From NCBI GenBank assembly GCA_036583965.1, contig JAZBQD010000014.1, positions 49,233,126 through 49,297,125 of the forward strand: a DNA stretch of 64,000 nucleotides. Direction: 5' to 3'. Numbering within the stretch: the first letter of the stretch is position 1; every line of letters begins with the position of its first letter. Of the stretch, positions 24,398 to 37,692 are shown in pieces. The notes under the pieces were generated by a model. It had not been told where the DNA came from. It ran no database searches and worked only from the letters and a program-made list of their open reading frames with translations. The position numbers and the translations under genes are program-made. This DNA comes from Prunella strophiata. Its lineage: Eukaryota; Chordata; Aves; Passeriformes; Prunellidae.

Positions 24398-27300
24398 CAC
24401 ATAGATGTGGTATGCACAACACCTGCTTTCCAGGTGCTGTTTAGTACTGCCTATGGCAGTGCAAACAGTGGTGCTTGTCCCACTTGCCTCAATGTTCAGG
24501 CCAAGAACTGAAATGAAGCCAATGCTCTGCTTATTCCTCGTTTCTCTCTGCTCCCACACCCTAACTCTGATCACTTGTGAAGTGGTTCATGAATGTGGTT
24601 GGGAGCTGCAGAAGCAATTCGTTTTTCTAAGTCTGCCACTCAATTGGAAAATAATCGCTGTAAACAATCCACCTGCATACACTACAGCAATTTCGAAATT
24701 TATTTTCATTAAGTTATTATTAAGTGAGAAAAGCAGGAAAATAGAGTTTAATGAAAGACTTAAGCATGAAATTGAACTTTTTCATAAACTTGTATTTAGA
24801 GTAACCACTTTTTGATGTGTAACTCTGAATTATGTTGTAATTGGGAGATAATTTCATGCAGTTTAACACCATTTAGGCTGCCATTTTTTCTTCTGAGACT
24901 ATTTGAATTTTGGAGAAAATAGTATACATATTTTTTTACAAACACCAAGGAAAGCCTCTGTTCTTCACTGTGAAAGCCAAGAAAAGGAATCCAACAGAAA
25001 AGGAAATACACAGAGCTGAGAGCAAGCATTCTTCCAAATACAGCCAATCAGTAAACAAAAGGACCTACCAGAAACCAACTCAGGAACACACCTTCTGATA
25101 TCCCCACATTCTTCAGTATATTGGCATTGGCTCAGGATAGTGGCTCTTCTTGGAGTCGACAAGGGAACTGCTATTTAATTGGAAACTCACTCAAAAAAAC
25201 TGTCTTCAGGGAAGGATTAGTTAAAAAATGGAAAGTATTTTAGCACATAGATACATCCTGAAACAATGGCCAGTCAGACAGAACAAAGTTCTACATTTCT
25301 TCAGGAAACTCCATTTTTCCACATATGTAACTCAAGTACCAAAACATGCTAACTTTTTTTCAAGATGTGATATGCACAACAATTTTATCAAGCAGATTTT
25401 CAGCAATTCTTTTGACTTGTGCACAATGAACACATCAAACACTTCATGAACTCTTGGCTTTTGGTATTTCTAATTCCTGCCTCTTCAGTCTCAAAAATTT
25501 TATACTTTATTTATGTCCTAGAAACTTAATTTAGAAATGTTAGCTGATGACATAGTAACTACAATGAGGCCTCTCATGCCTGAAAAAATGTCGTTGTGTA
25601 ATTTCAGAGCATCATAATCGTGCAAGACATGCAATAGCCAGAAGTAACCATCAGTGCTGTTGTATGTCAGAGCACCCTTATACTGGTTTTTGCCAGACTT
25701 ATAAAATATTTTCAGTTTCCAGACAGAAAAACACTGCCCCATACTGTAAAATACCAGTTTTTTCCTATTTGTTTTTTCCCCTCTCACTGTGCACCATTAG
25801 CTCAGTGTGCTGACACTCTTGCATTGTAACAGCTTTCACTTTTCACTAAACATGCCATTTTCCATTCATTATCATCTTAAAAACTGGCCCTGGTGTCATC
25901 TGAATACCAGTAAAAGTGATGCTTAAGGTTTTTATTTTCACTCTGCTGGTGAGAAAATCCAGAAACGCTTCTGTTTGCTTCTCCAATAGATCTGTAAACT
26001 CCTGTAACCTTAAATGTTACTGACAGCATTCAAGAACTTGAGCCATTATAACATGCTTATTGTCAAATGTGCCCATAGAAACACTCATCAGTGTCATCTG
26101 TTTCAACTCAAGTCTTATTTTCTCAATTGACAGAAAAAAGCCAATACACTAGTCACAACAGTTCCAATTTTAGTAGGAGTTGAAGAATGATAATGTTCAT
26201 ATATTGCCTGTGCCAACTTGTGATGCATTTCATCAAATTGAACTTCCAGGAATAAAGAATATAGTGACAGGCCTGCATACTTTCTTCTGCTGCTAAACAA
26301 GTCATTGTCTGTTACTTGTTTCTTTCTCCCTTATACTTTGTTTAAGTAGTTAGCAGACAAAAGAGAAGATTAGGCAAGAGGTTAGCAAAATTCTGTTACT
26401 GGTGCTATTGAAATTTATAATGTTTACGTGCTCCACTGTGAGTCTATATGTCTGTATTTGGTTTGAAGAGTGTGAAAAACTATGAAACACTGCTAAGAGA
26501 ATGTATCTGTGGCTAATATAATCCAGCTTAGGCCAAATATATGTGTATCAGCATTGACACTGTTTTTGGCATCAAGGCATGTTTTTTGTATTAAATTTTT
26601 TATAGTGCTTCATTACAGGGAGGCCATGGGACTTTAGCTTCCCCAGATCCTAATGTTCTGGAATGAGCATAAGCTCCTCCACATTTATGAGTGTTACAAA
26701 ACTGAGGAAAGCAGAGACACTTGTTTACATTCTTCCAAATACAAGTTTTGCTATCTGCTCTTTTTCAGTCCTTTTTTATTGCCATTACCTGTGTATGATG
26801 CATATTAAAGAAGGAACATTTGTCTTGCACAACAGTTACCTTTCTGTCATGTCTTTAATGTATAAGCATACTTTTGATGGGGAGAATAAACTTGTCAGTG
26901 CTTGATATTGGTTGGCACTTGAGGTTGGGAGGACATGTGACACACAAATCATAAATTTATCCTCCTCTGAATATAGGAAAGCATTTAACTGAGTGTTCTT
27001 TTTAGTAGAGGCTAGGGACTGACTTTCCCTTAGGAATCGGTGCAATTAAAATAATGTCTAATTCTCGAAGTATTACACTGGCCTGAAATTCAAAGGAAAC
27101 ATATAAATTCTATAGCATAGTATATTCATCTCTGTTAATCTAAATATTTAGATAGCATGGTACATCCCTTGAGGGTCCATGTCTGCATTACAGAAAAAAG
27201 ACTTCCCATTCTTTCCAAACTCTTTCTTCCTTTTTTGCCTACAGTTATCAAAAGAAGGTATGGGAAACTGCAATCATGCATTTTACTCAGAGTAGGTTTC

Positions 27301-28212
27301 AGGCCCCTAGTGGAAAGGATGTTACTCTTGATTCTGGCTGATCATGCCAAAAAGCAAACTTCTGTCTTTCAAAATAGCTTTCACCTAAGAATTAAACTTT
27401 GGTCTTGAAGTTTTTTTTGCAGAGCATATCAGTCATTCAATATTCTGGACATGTAGCACAAACTGGACTTAAATTTCACATCAAGTATGCATCAATAAAC
27501 CTTAAGTTTCCCAGAGGTGTATTTAATAGCTGTTCTGTGACTGCTGAGTTAGAAAGTAAGGGAATTCTTTTCATGATTTAGATGGTCAGTCTGCTTTTAC
27601 ATAAGTCAGGTTGGCAAAGGTTTGCTGAGTAGTGGGGAATTCTGCAAGTTTTAATGTCTGTCCTTTTCCCTTAACTGTTCACTGCCTCTTAAGGCAGAGG
27701 TTAGGAACACTCTCTTAACATGCCTTTTGGTACAGTACATGACACTGCGCCATGAAAAAAAATTCTCAGTGAATTGTGGTTTCTTAGAACTGAAAAGGGA
27801 TCCAGTGCACTCCCTTGTGCACTCCACAGCTGACACAGGCAAGTGCTTTCCATAGCACAGTATATGCACTAAGCCTTGGCTTTTAGCTGGCTGCTGTACT
27901 ATCTTTCAAACCCCCTTGGAACAAAGCATCCTTTTCTCTCCCTTACAGTTAAACTTAGCACTTATTACAGGGAAAAAAAAAAAAAAAAAAGGAAAATAAA
28001 ATGGTAAAACCACACATTGCATTGGGAAGTGACAAGTGAAGACCTTGAGGACTACCAAAACTAGTTTCCATGTTTCTTTCATTTGAATAAGTTTGGAATA
28101 AACCATTTTAAGAACACACCACTCTGAATAATGTGGCCATGCTTTTCTTGCAAAAGTATATAGATGTCTACATGTACATAAAGACATCAGCAATGTCTAT
28201 GTATATGTGATC
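24398..28212. other. AT-rich unique DNA, no gene recognised
   Basis: Several frames of 60-136 codons occur, none recognisable. An A18 run lies at 27973-27990. Confidence 0.5.
27973..27990. repeat. Homopolymer A18
   Basis: Uninterrupted A run followed by GGAAAATAAAATGG. No retrocopy recognised next to it. Confidence 0.9.
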
Positions 28213-28803
28213 TGACAACGTGCACTGACAACCAAGTGTATCCTGGTCTGCACCAAACGGATCATGGACAGCTGACAGAGAGAGGTGATTCTCCCCCTCC
28301 ATGCCACTTTCCTGAGACCTCAGCTGGTGTACTGCATCCATCTCTGAGACCCCCAACATGAGAAGGACATGGACTTTCGGAGCAAGTCCATAGAGGAGAT
28401 CAGAAGGCTGAAACACTTCTCATATGAATACAGGATGAGAGGGTTGGAGTTCAGCCTAAAGAAGAGAAGGCTACAGGGAGACCTTATAGCAGGTTTCCAG
28501 TAACTAAAGAGGTTACAAGACAGATTGACAGGGATCTTTTACAAGGTCATGCAGTGACAGGACAAGGGGGAATGGTTTTATACTGAAAGAAGATAGTTTT
28601 AGATTAGATGTTAGAATGTGGGGATGATGTGATACAGGAAGGGACATTTTGAATGTGCCATTCCTAGAGGTGCTTGAGACCAGGCTGGATGTGGCTTTGA
28701 GCAACATGGTCTAGCAGAAGGTGCCTCTGCCCATGGCAGGGGCATTGGAACTAGATGATTTTAAGATCTCTTCCAACCCAAATCATTTTATGATTCTATG
28801 AAT
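28213..28803 (+). mobile_element. CR1 LINE, longest copy here (end of ORF2 plus 3' end)
   Basis: Runs through successive CR1 blocks: GTATCCTGGTCTGCACCAAA, GAGGTGATTCTCCCCCTCCA, GTGTACTGCATCCATCTCTGA, CAACATGAGAAGGACATGGAC, AGAAGAGAAGGCTACAGGGA, GTGACAGGACAAGGGGGAAT, GTTAGAATGTGGGG, GGCAGGGGCATTGGAACTAG, and the tail CATTTTATGATTCTATGAA. The first half derives from the reverse-transcriptase C-terminus (the HLEYC-type region), now broken by stops and shifts. It is 5'-truncated, so no promoter or ORF1 remains. Confidence 0.92.
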
Positions 28804-31721
28804 GTAGAAAAGGAGACATTTCTACAGCATTGTTTATCTGCTGTGTTTTAAACCTCCTCATCTAGATGAGTTGAATTTGCCTAAGAAAAACCTGTTTGTT
28901 TGCATAACCTAAGAAGTCTAAAAAATAAGCTGAAATGTTGATATTTACACAGTAAATACCTCTGTGTAACCAGATAATCACTACCCAAATTTTTTTCCAT
29001 CCTTTTGATTAAACATTCGAATCTAATTGGTATTTTATTTCCTGTAACCTGTTTTACTACCCCAAATAACATTGTTAACATGTATCTATTATACAAACTA
29101 TCAAACAACGCTTTTTCATGAATCATCACTATTTTTTTGTGTGTGAAAGAAGCAAAAATATTAAATATGGCACTACTGATAGCACTTAAATTGAGTGACT
29201 ACGTCTATGTCCTGTTTTATGCATACTGCTTCTGGGCACTCTCACACTTATCTCTGTCTAATAGTGGAACAGACTGGAAGATGTTGAGTCAAGCAGGATT
29301 TTAGATATATAGATATATGTTTATACACCTTTATATACCTTCCTTACTGTACTGCTGTTTTACCTTCCATTATAGAGCAGAGGTTCATTGATGATTGTGT
29401 AGTATGTGATCCTCTAATTCCATATTCTTCCTAACAGAACTGCCATTTACTCAATTTTTTCCTTTATTAAATACTAGGTTGCATTTCTTTGGTTGTCTGA
29501 AGAATTTCTCATCTCTCAACAATGCCAGTAGTTCTGAGACTGCTTTATGCACCTGAACAAGACTCAGATGACTACAAATACATTATCCTTTTTGAAACCT
29601 TTTAAAGGCTTATTTTCTTTATTTAAGATTATTTTTTCACCCAAATGAAAATTGTTGCTGGTATTGACAGTAGTGAAAACAGTCACAAAGAGACCATATA
29701 AAACTATCATTGGTTAGTGATTTAGTATCAGATCAAGCCTCTCCTTGGTCTATTGTTTGCACCTGACCACTGTGATTCTTCTAGGATGATATAGTGATAC
29801 TTTTTTACTCCTTAATAGTTGCCTCTTTTTCTTCTCATGTCATTTTTCTTTTCTTTATAATTTTGTTTCTACACACCTGTGCTATGCTTTTTAATTATTC
29901 CCTAGTAACCTGAATTTAATCCTATGTTTAATGTTTCTCATTCTCTTATCCGAGTTCTATGGAGGGTGAATGACTGAATCAAGCTGATCTCTTGATAGCC
30001 TTCCTATTTAATTCTGAAATTAGGTACCTTTTAGCTATGTTATTACTTTTATTTCTTTAAAGGTAACAACATTATTTAACATTTTTGCTTTTGGTTACTG
30101 TCTCTGAAAATATACCCTTATACTTCTCTAAATTGATTGAACTCTTTACTCTTCTTTAGAATTTTTCCTGCCCTGGAAGTATGAAGACTGCTTTTTCAGC
30201 TTGTCTTAATCAAGTTACCTTCCAGAATAACAATCTTAAACAGTTTCTCTTTACAAGTTATAATAATATCTAGAAATTTTTCCTCTCATTATCCTTTTAC
30301 CTATAAGAAAAAAGTATTGCTAAAAGAACAGTAACAAAGTGAGCCTGAGGGTTTTTTTAGCCTCTGTGATGAAACATTGCAAGTCCCAATACCTGTGGAG
30401 AAAATCTTCAAACAGAAACCCAGTTATACTGAAAATTAACTGAAAACATCAAGAAAAAAAAATAAAAATCCTGAATATATTCATTACTTAAATTTTAAGA
30501 TCTTGGGGGAATACAAAATTTCAGAGCTTGAGTGCCCATTATGGATTTATCAGTAACAAATCCTAGAGAGATTAAATGGACCTTTGTTAGTTCTGAGGGA
30601 GGTAGTACTTTAAAAGTGGAAAACATTTTTAATATACATTTGTTATTCTAAGAATAAAATATCTGGACAGCTTTTGTTTATTCATATTTAAGAGTTTAGC
30701 TAAGATTTTAGTTGTCCAGCACAGAACATATTTCTCTGTCTAATTTTGGAAGATTATGTAGACTCATCTTAAACAGTATGAAAACTGAAGTTAAGTGCTT
30801 GTCTTGAAATTTTAAAGGATGATTTTATCTTTGCCAATGTACAAGCAAATACAAGACCTCAGTGGATTCCCAAGAGCCAGTACATTAACCAGGCATGTAT
30901 CTGTCAAATATTTCTGGAAATGTAATGTTAAAACTGTTAAAATGTAATGTTTTCATTGGTAATAAAACCCGCTTAAGGAAAGATATTAAAAAATCTCTTC
31001 ATCTTGTGAATTTCTCCAACAACCACCTGCACTGGAGCAGAGTGAGGAAAAACTCATTTCCTCTCTCTGGAGGAAGAAGCACTGCTCACCAAACTGAGCC
31101 CCTGCCATGCACCATCATTCCTCTTCTCATTCATCCCTGTGACCCATACTACCCTCTCCAATTTGTGGACTTAGATAAACCTGGAGATACTCTTGGTTTA
31201 GTAAATTGTTTCCCTTATTTTTTTCTAACACTACCTAAGAGTAGTTAACAATATACATTAGAATTTATTACATTATCAACATCCTTTCTGTGCACAGAAA
31301 TCTGAAAGTTCCCATAATGGTCTGGGTAGGAACACTTCCATAATGTTATGGAATTAGAAAATCAAGATATGTTTTAGGAGATTAAAGAATGAAGCAAAGA
31401 AAATTAAGGTAACACAAGTGACCTAGACAGATGGTTCTGATTTCTCTCATAACAACCTTCTACCTTTTCTTGTGTAAGACAGTACAGCTTTTTCAAAACT
31501 GAGTGTTTAAAAAAGTATTTTGTCAGAAATATATTTTAAAAATAATTTCCTTTTCCTGTACAAGTTGCTCCTTATTTCAGTTTTCCAAAGCACCAGAGAA
31601 AATTATTTCAGTAATTTTATCTCACACTTAAGAAACTAAGATTGAGAGTTCTGAAGTAGCTTATCACTGCATAAAAAGTTAGGAAACAAACAACGAATCA
31701 AAGGTTGCCAAAAATGTTATA

Positions 31722-31801
31722 TTTCTTCCTCTCTGCCTTCCTCTATTCATCTCTCCCTCTATTTTTCCTGCTTTTCTTTCCCCTGTTCTTTCCTATCTCT
31801 T
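31722..31801. repeat. Polypyrimidine-rich tract
   Basis: About 80 bases of mostly C and T (TTTCTTCCTCTCTGCCTTCC... CTTTCCTATCTCTTA). Low complexity without a clean repeat unit. Confidence 0.8.
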
Positions 31802-32859
31802 AGCTATGCTCTCTCTATGTTAAAGAATATCTTCCTGTCAGCAATAACCTACCATAATTTAACAGTGATAACACTAATTCCAGTGAACAAATACTCAACC
31901 ATCTCGTGTGACATAAATGTTGGAAGGGAAATGCTCAGAAAATTGCATGTTATATATAAAATGCAAATGTAATATACAATGTCCCATGTGGAAAATGAAA
32001 ATGCTGAGCTCAATTCTTACCCTTTACTTGCCTTTTACTTTGGCTACTGCTGCTGAAAAACTAAGTCATAAACTCTTCTCAATCTCATCTCACCTCGACT
32101 ACCCAGGTAATGGTGAAGTACTGAGGCAGCTGTTTTCTGTCAGAGCTAAGAGAAAATGGAGCTTCATAATAAGTTCCTTTATCATTGCCCACCTATTCTC
32201 CAAATACTTTCCCTTGTATTTGCTGGCAAAGAATACACTTCTTTCATCTTTCTCCTGCCATTAATCCCTCTTGATGCTATCAACAGCTTCTCCTGCAACT
32301 AACCACTGAGTATGAACTTGCAATACAGATTAGAAGAATTTTGCTTTTCTTATGGGAAAAAAATATGTGGTTTTCCTTCTTTTCCTGCTCTCAGCTGTTG
32401 TTTCTTCCCTTTTCTCCATCTGCCATTAAAAATGTTCCAAAGTCCTCAGAAAATGGTTGGGGTTTTTTTCTTTGTTTCTGAGTAAAATATGGAGCTGTCC
32501 AGGCAATATACTTTCATGCCTTCTGTCCCATCGGACTGCCTCATATTCTGTTACATTGCAACTTTATAAAATATGTATTTTTTAGACTGATTTCTTTTTT
32601 ATATCCTTGGTGCCTATCTGAGATCAAACTTATTTTTGTTCTACTTTTTTTTATGTTAGCCAGAGCAGTTCAGTAATGTCAGTTCAGAGTAAGCCAGGCA
32701 TATTTGTGTCTCTCCTTCACGAATCAGAGTAAAGGATCCTCCTGAAGGAGAGAGTTGTTGAAATGGGATATTAAAAGCAGAAATCCAGAATATAGGAAAA
32801 GAAAGAACTGGACTTGGCATGCCCATTAAGACTGTAGCTCCAGAAAATTAGGGACTGGA

Positions 32860-32897
32860 GCAGTGTACAGGGTACACTGTTAGCAGTGTACAGGGTA
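32860..32897 (+). repeat. 23-bp tandem duplication
   Basis: GCAGTGTACAGGGTA occurs at 32860-32874 and again at 32883-32897, separated by CACTGTTA. Confidence 0.85.
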
Positions 32898-35107
32898 ACA
32901 GCTCACTGGAGTATCTGACGCAGGCTCCTTTCCTCAGGAATCACATCATCCCTTTGTATTTTATAGAGACTCCAGAGGCTTACCTCAGAGCTGTGGATTG
33001 AATTTGGCATTAAGATGTTCAAGCATTAGTTTTTGCAATGATCTTTTTCCAGTCTTCCCACCATAGCAACTATATATTTATTTTTTACATCAGAGTAACC
33101 ATCTGACTAGCTGGAAAATCTGGTTCTATCAAATCTGGATTTACCCCAAAGTCGGAACTAAATGCTTGTACTGTGGATGACTTGGTTAAAGTTCACCCTG
33201 TCTCAGTATGGTAGAAAGGAAAGCCAGAGTTAATCTGGCCTACCACCTAAAGTGGTAGGAAAATTTCTACATAGCTCTTTTACAAACTCTTTGTAAATGT
33301 TTTTGTGCTGTGTCCCTGTTTGATCAGAATTCATCATCTGAGTAAAAATAATTGCAGCATACTCATAAAGCTTCATTGGTTTTCAAGTCCACACATTATT
33401 GACCAAATTTAAGCAGAAGCTTGTAATTAAGTGTCCTTTTCCTGAAGATGTGCCTCTGAGTGACTTAGCACTTATGAGCAGGATTTGCAATACATGTCGG
33501 ATCAAAGAGAAACATGCTCATGCCAACCAGTTGGAACTGATTTAAAAAAAAAATGCCTAAAATACAATTTTCTTTTTTATATGTCCCAGATACAACTGAA
33601 AGGCACACTTCTAGTTCCCAGCTGTCTGCCCTCATGGCAACTGGCTGTCTCTGTGACTTTTAAAAATCTTCTTAAAAGAGGCAGTAGCCCTAACGAAAAT
33701 TCCTATGGAGCAAATGCCAAGCCTTTCAGTCAATCTGCCTCATTTTGTTGCCAGGATAAGTTCAACTCCCTCCTTGGATTTAGGCTTTAATTTCCTATAT
33801 AATATTTTGGAGGTTTCTGGACAGGCCTTTTAAAACAAATATAGTTAATATTTTAATATTACAAACATAATTTTCCTTCACTTGTAGATAGCTGGCTGGA
33901 GTATCATTAGACCTAAAAGAACAGCAAACAAAACAAAAACTAATTTGGACACAAAACAATGTAGAAACTTTCCCTAAAACCAGTGATTTAAAATATTATG
34001 CAGGTGTGAAAATTAGAGGTTATATCCAAAATGGTTTTTCATCCTTAACTATTGTGTTTGTTTCTATGGAACAAAGAAGAAAAGAAAATATATTCTGATT
34101 TAGTATGTCTATTGAACTATTAGGTAGAGCAACTAATCCCTACAGTTTTAATGTGAAGGATTTCCACATAAGAAAGAAGAAGTAGGTACTTCTATTTTCA
34201 TATTTTTGTAACTCTTTGTTTTATCTTTTGGGTTTTTTTTCACACAGGACTTTTTTATTTTCCTTTCTAAGACAGCATAGAAGAAATATTTGATAAGACA
34301 TTAATAAACTGCATATTTTTGAGGAAAGAATGTCAGTATCTGATTGAACCTCAGTTCACATAATGAATCCAAAGGGCAAAATTTTTTGTTCTTTTATCCT
34401 GTGCAATACAAAAACCCTGAACTCTTTAAAAACAAATCATCAATAAACATTCATCTACATACCAAAAAATAGTTCTAGCAACACCATAAGTGATAACACT
34501 ATTTTAACAAAACTACCGTTGGGTCTGATTAGTAATTTTCTACTGTTTATGATTTCTTACAGCTTTCCAGGTGATCAGAATTTCAAGGTATTTTAAAATC
34601 CCTGCTGTGTCTTTAGCCAGAAAAAAATTATCTTGTTTTTCTTTAAAGTGACGTCACTAGAAATACCAAATTATTTTTACAAATAGAACTCTGTTTATCC
34701 CATCTGCAGTTCATCCTTCTTTGGTACCTTAAGGCTTTGTTAAGTATGTCATTGTTTAGTAGCACAGTTCTAAACAATGCCTTTTGAGACCTAGAAAGTT
34801 ACAGTTATTAGGCTGCCAGGGAGAGCTTCCCCATACCAATGTGACAGAGCCTGTAGCCTGAACAACTTGTTTCTGCAGTGTTGTTGCTATGGGAACAGAT
34901 GCAAAATGCTCACCACTGTACTATGACACAACTGAGCGTACTATGGCCTCTTTAATTGCATTCTTTAGGAGTCACCACAAGCGAAAAGAGAGCATCAGTC
35001 TGGGTGGACTCCTGGTTAATTTCAAATGACACTTTTGAATTCAAATTGCGGCATGTTCTTTCACCCATTTTGACTGCTTCTTTCTCATACTGTTCCCCAA
35101 CCAAAAG

Positions 35108-35133
35108 AAAAAAAAAAAAAAAAAAAAAAAAAA
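35108..35133. repeat. Homopolymer A26
   Basis: Uninterrupted A run ending in GAATAGTC. No AATAAA precedes it, and I see no gene-derived retrocopy upstream. Confidence 0.9.
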
Positions 35134-35766
35134 GAATAGTCTCCTAAAGACATCCAAAAGTAACTGCATTTAAAAGATGGAAAGATTAAAAATTGGTCTG
35201 AGGCGCTTTCTGAGACTGTAGGTCATATTTAATCAATCCTGAAAATTCCATGCTTGTAACAGTAGAAACTTCTTGTATTAGATGATGCCAGTTTTGCCTA
35301 CGTCAACTGACATATTCCATTATCTAGGATAAAATTATAATAAATCTAGATTTAAATATTTCTTTAAATGGTAATTCTACCTCCTTTATTTGTAGTTCAT
35401 ATCATAAGCAAGATGCTTTCCTTTTGTTTATTCTCTCTTTCTAATATTGACTCTCCCTTCTATTTTATATACTACCTTATGAGTGACTGAACTCTTGTCT
35501 TCAAAAAAAAGCTCCATCGTTTCAGAGAAGGAAAAAAATCCCAGAATCCCCTTCTCCTTCCCACCCAAAAAACTCACAAGCTCCACCAAACACAAAGTTT
35601 GATAAAAAAACCCCATAGTTTGTGAAGAGACAGAAAAATGATGTGAATTTGTAAGGCTTCACTAAGTCTAAATTCTTGCTGTGCTTTAAATAATGCTAAT
35701 TTCTCACTGCCTCACTGTCCCGTGTCTGTTGGCTTTGTAACCTTTCCAGAGTGCACTAATGTAGAA

Positions 35767-35930
35767 AAGGAAGGAAGGAAGGAAGGAAGGAAGGAAGGAA
35801 GGAAGGAAGGAAGGAAGGAAGGAAGGAAGGAAGGAAGGAAGGAAGGAAGGAAGGAAGGAAGGAAGGAAGGAAGGAAGGAAGGAAGGAAGGAAGGAAGGAA
35901 GGAAGGAAGGAAGGAAGGAAGGAAGGAAGG
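35767..35930. repeat. Perfect (AAGG)41 microsatellite
   Basis: 164 bases of uninterrupted AAGG units, 41 copies, all purines on the plus strand. Because the unit length is not a multiple of three, every frame stays open, producing spurious frames of GRKE and LPSF type on both strands. Perfection over this length indicates recent expansion and likely length polymorphism. Confidence 0.98.
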
Positions 35931-37484
35931 TCGGTCTACACACACTGGATGTGTTGTCATGAGCACAGCACTTAACCTTAAGCCTTTGCTTAACACCTAG
36001 AAGTGGTCTTTATTATTTCAGCCATTCACATCTCATCCATAGCACTGCTGTGCTACCTCAAATACCACCAGATACCAACACTTGAAAGGGACCTGGTTTA
36101 TTATTATCCCCTTGATTTCCATTCTTATAGGTTATGCACAATTTGAATTAGCAGTAAAGACAAGACCCTCTGCAATCTACTTGTTCCCTGCAAAGAAAAC
36201 AAAGAATAAATCCAAAGGTTTAGTCATTCATCATCTCCAATGGTCTATTTAAAAGCAGTAAGGTACAGTATCATTGGTATCTCCGAGTCCTGCTGAATAG
36301 AGATAGCAAAATAAAATACATTAGTTCTGTCAGCTAAGGACAAGTTTTCAGCCTTTGAAACCCTGTTTTGAACTGGTTCATTCATTCATCAGGAATACTA
36401 AAAAGTGCAGACAACAAGAGGAATTTTTAGGGGTAGAAGATCAAGAAATAGCAGGAGTAAACACTGAATTGATCACAAAGAAATAGCTGAATTGTCAATT
36501 AGATTGTCATGTGATGGAGATCAGAAATAAGCCAGGGGCAGGAGGTTTACAGAGCTGTCAAAAGATGGAAATAGTTGAGAAATAAAGACAGCTGCAGTAT
36601 GGTCCAAGCACCATACACTTTTTATGTCCAAATGATGATTGCCCTTGTTCAAAATATTACTACTACTACCTCCATTGCTGACATCACTGTTATTGATCAT
36701 TATCAGTTTCAAACACCTGTGTGCCTCTGTGTCCCTGAAATCTAGCTGAGGCCTGGATTCTTCTTTTCAGGAGCAGTCAGCTGGAGTGACATTTCACAGT
36801 CAGTGGACAGAAGCCAGGCATAAGCTCTGGCCACAGAGCTGCCTACAGGCAAGGAGGCAGGAGCTGTTTTTCCAAGGCACTGGACCAAAACCTGTGCTGT
36901 GATTTGCCGGCGTTATTCCAGTCTCAGACAGGGTAAACATCCAGAACATTTTTTGTTGTCTGGTAACCTCAATGTCTGCACTACACTTGTGATTAACTCT
37001 CCTCAAAGGCTTACAAAAGGTTGGGTGCTGCTGACATGTCAATTACCTGGACACTTCTTTGCTTGTAACTTGCTTTTTAAAAAAGCACTGGCTACTTCCA
37101 TCGGTCAGATCAGTTGAAAATTCTGACTCTAGCATTTGGAGCAGAGAGGATATAAATGCAGAATACTACAGAGGGGACAGCAGGATTTCAGCCTCAGATT
37201 ATCAATGAATACTTAATTTCTCAACAGCTTTTCAGCAATGATTCAAATGTGTTTCAATAGAATAACTTCAAATTGGCATGCCATCTGTTAGGATGAGAGA
37301 AATCAAATGGAATTGGAAAAGAAAATTAAAGAATAGTAAAAAATTATTTCTGTATATTTGTTATTTCTGAATGGATATATGGTTCATTTATATTTAATAA
37401 TTTCAAGCCTTTAGGAACTAAGGAATGAGCCTCATAAAAATATGGTTATCAAAAGACTAGTATGTGACATATGTTTAAAAAATT
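35931..37484. other. Unique DNA, no gene recognised
   Basis: No coding or repeat signal recognised. Confidence 0.5.
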
Positions 37485-37692
37485 AATAGGATGGGACTAG
37501 CCTGAAAAAGGACATGCTAGGATAAGGCCCTAAGTCTATCTGACAAACTCCTTTAGGTGTCTGAATCTTCTTTAGGAGACTAGAGCAATCAGCTGGGTGA
37601 CTGGATCTAAATGGTCCTGCTCCAGCAGAGTAGTTGGACCAGATGACTTCCAGAAGCTCCCTTCCAATCTTGACCATTCTGTGATGCTGTTA
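37485..37692 (+). mobile_element. CR1 LINE, 3' end fragment
   Basis: GGTCCTGCTCCAGCAGAGTAG, TTGGACCAGATGACTTCCAG and AAGCTCCCTTCCAATCTTGACCATTCTGTGATGCTGT form a diverged CR1 3' end. The part before about 37590 is less certain. The 64-codon minus frame across it is incidental. Confidence 0.85.

Larger units (their letters stand above)
28804..35107. other. AT-rich unique DNA, no gene recognised
   Basis: Frames of 117 (30895-31248) and 115 (31917-32264) codons are the longest but show no recognisable domain. The interval includes a pyrimidine tract and a short duplication listed separately. Confidence 0.5.

Noticed and set aside
28168..28416. 82-codon minus frame
   Set aside because: Antisense shadow of the CR1 at 28213-28803.
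31300..31365. Possible reverse-strand CR1 tail (ATAATGGTCTGGGTAGGAAC)
   Set aside because: Only about 14 of 18 bases resemble the CR1 end and the following sequence does not continue the match.
35000..35133. A26 run as the tail of a processed pseudogene
   Set aside because: No polyadenylation signal, no recognisable gene-derived sequence and no target duplication upstream. The same applies to the other poly-A and poly-T runs.
35704..36000. Long open frames on both strands encoding GRKE- and LPSF-type repeats
   Set aside because: They are the mechanical result of a 4-bp repeat staying open in every frame; no gene structure surrounds them.
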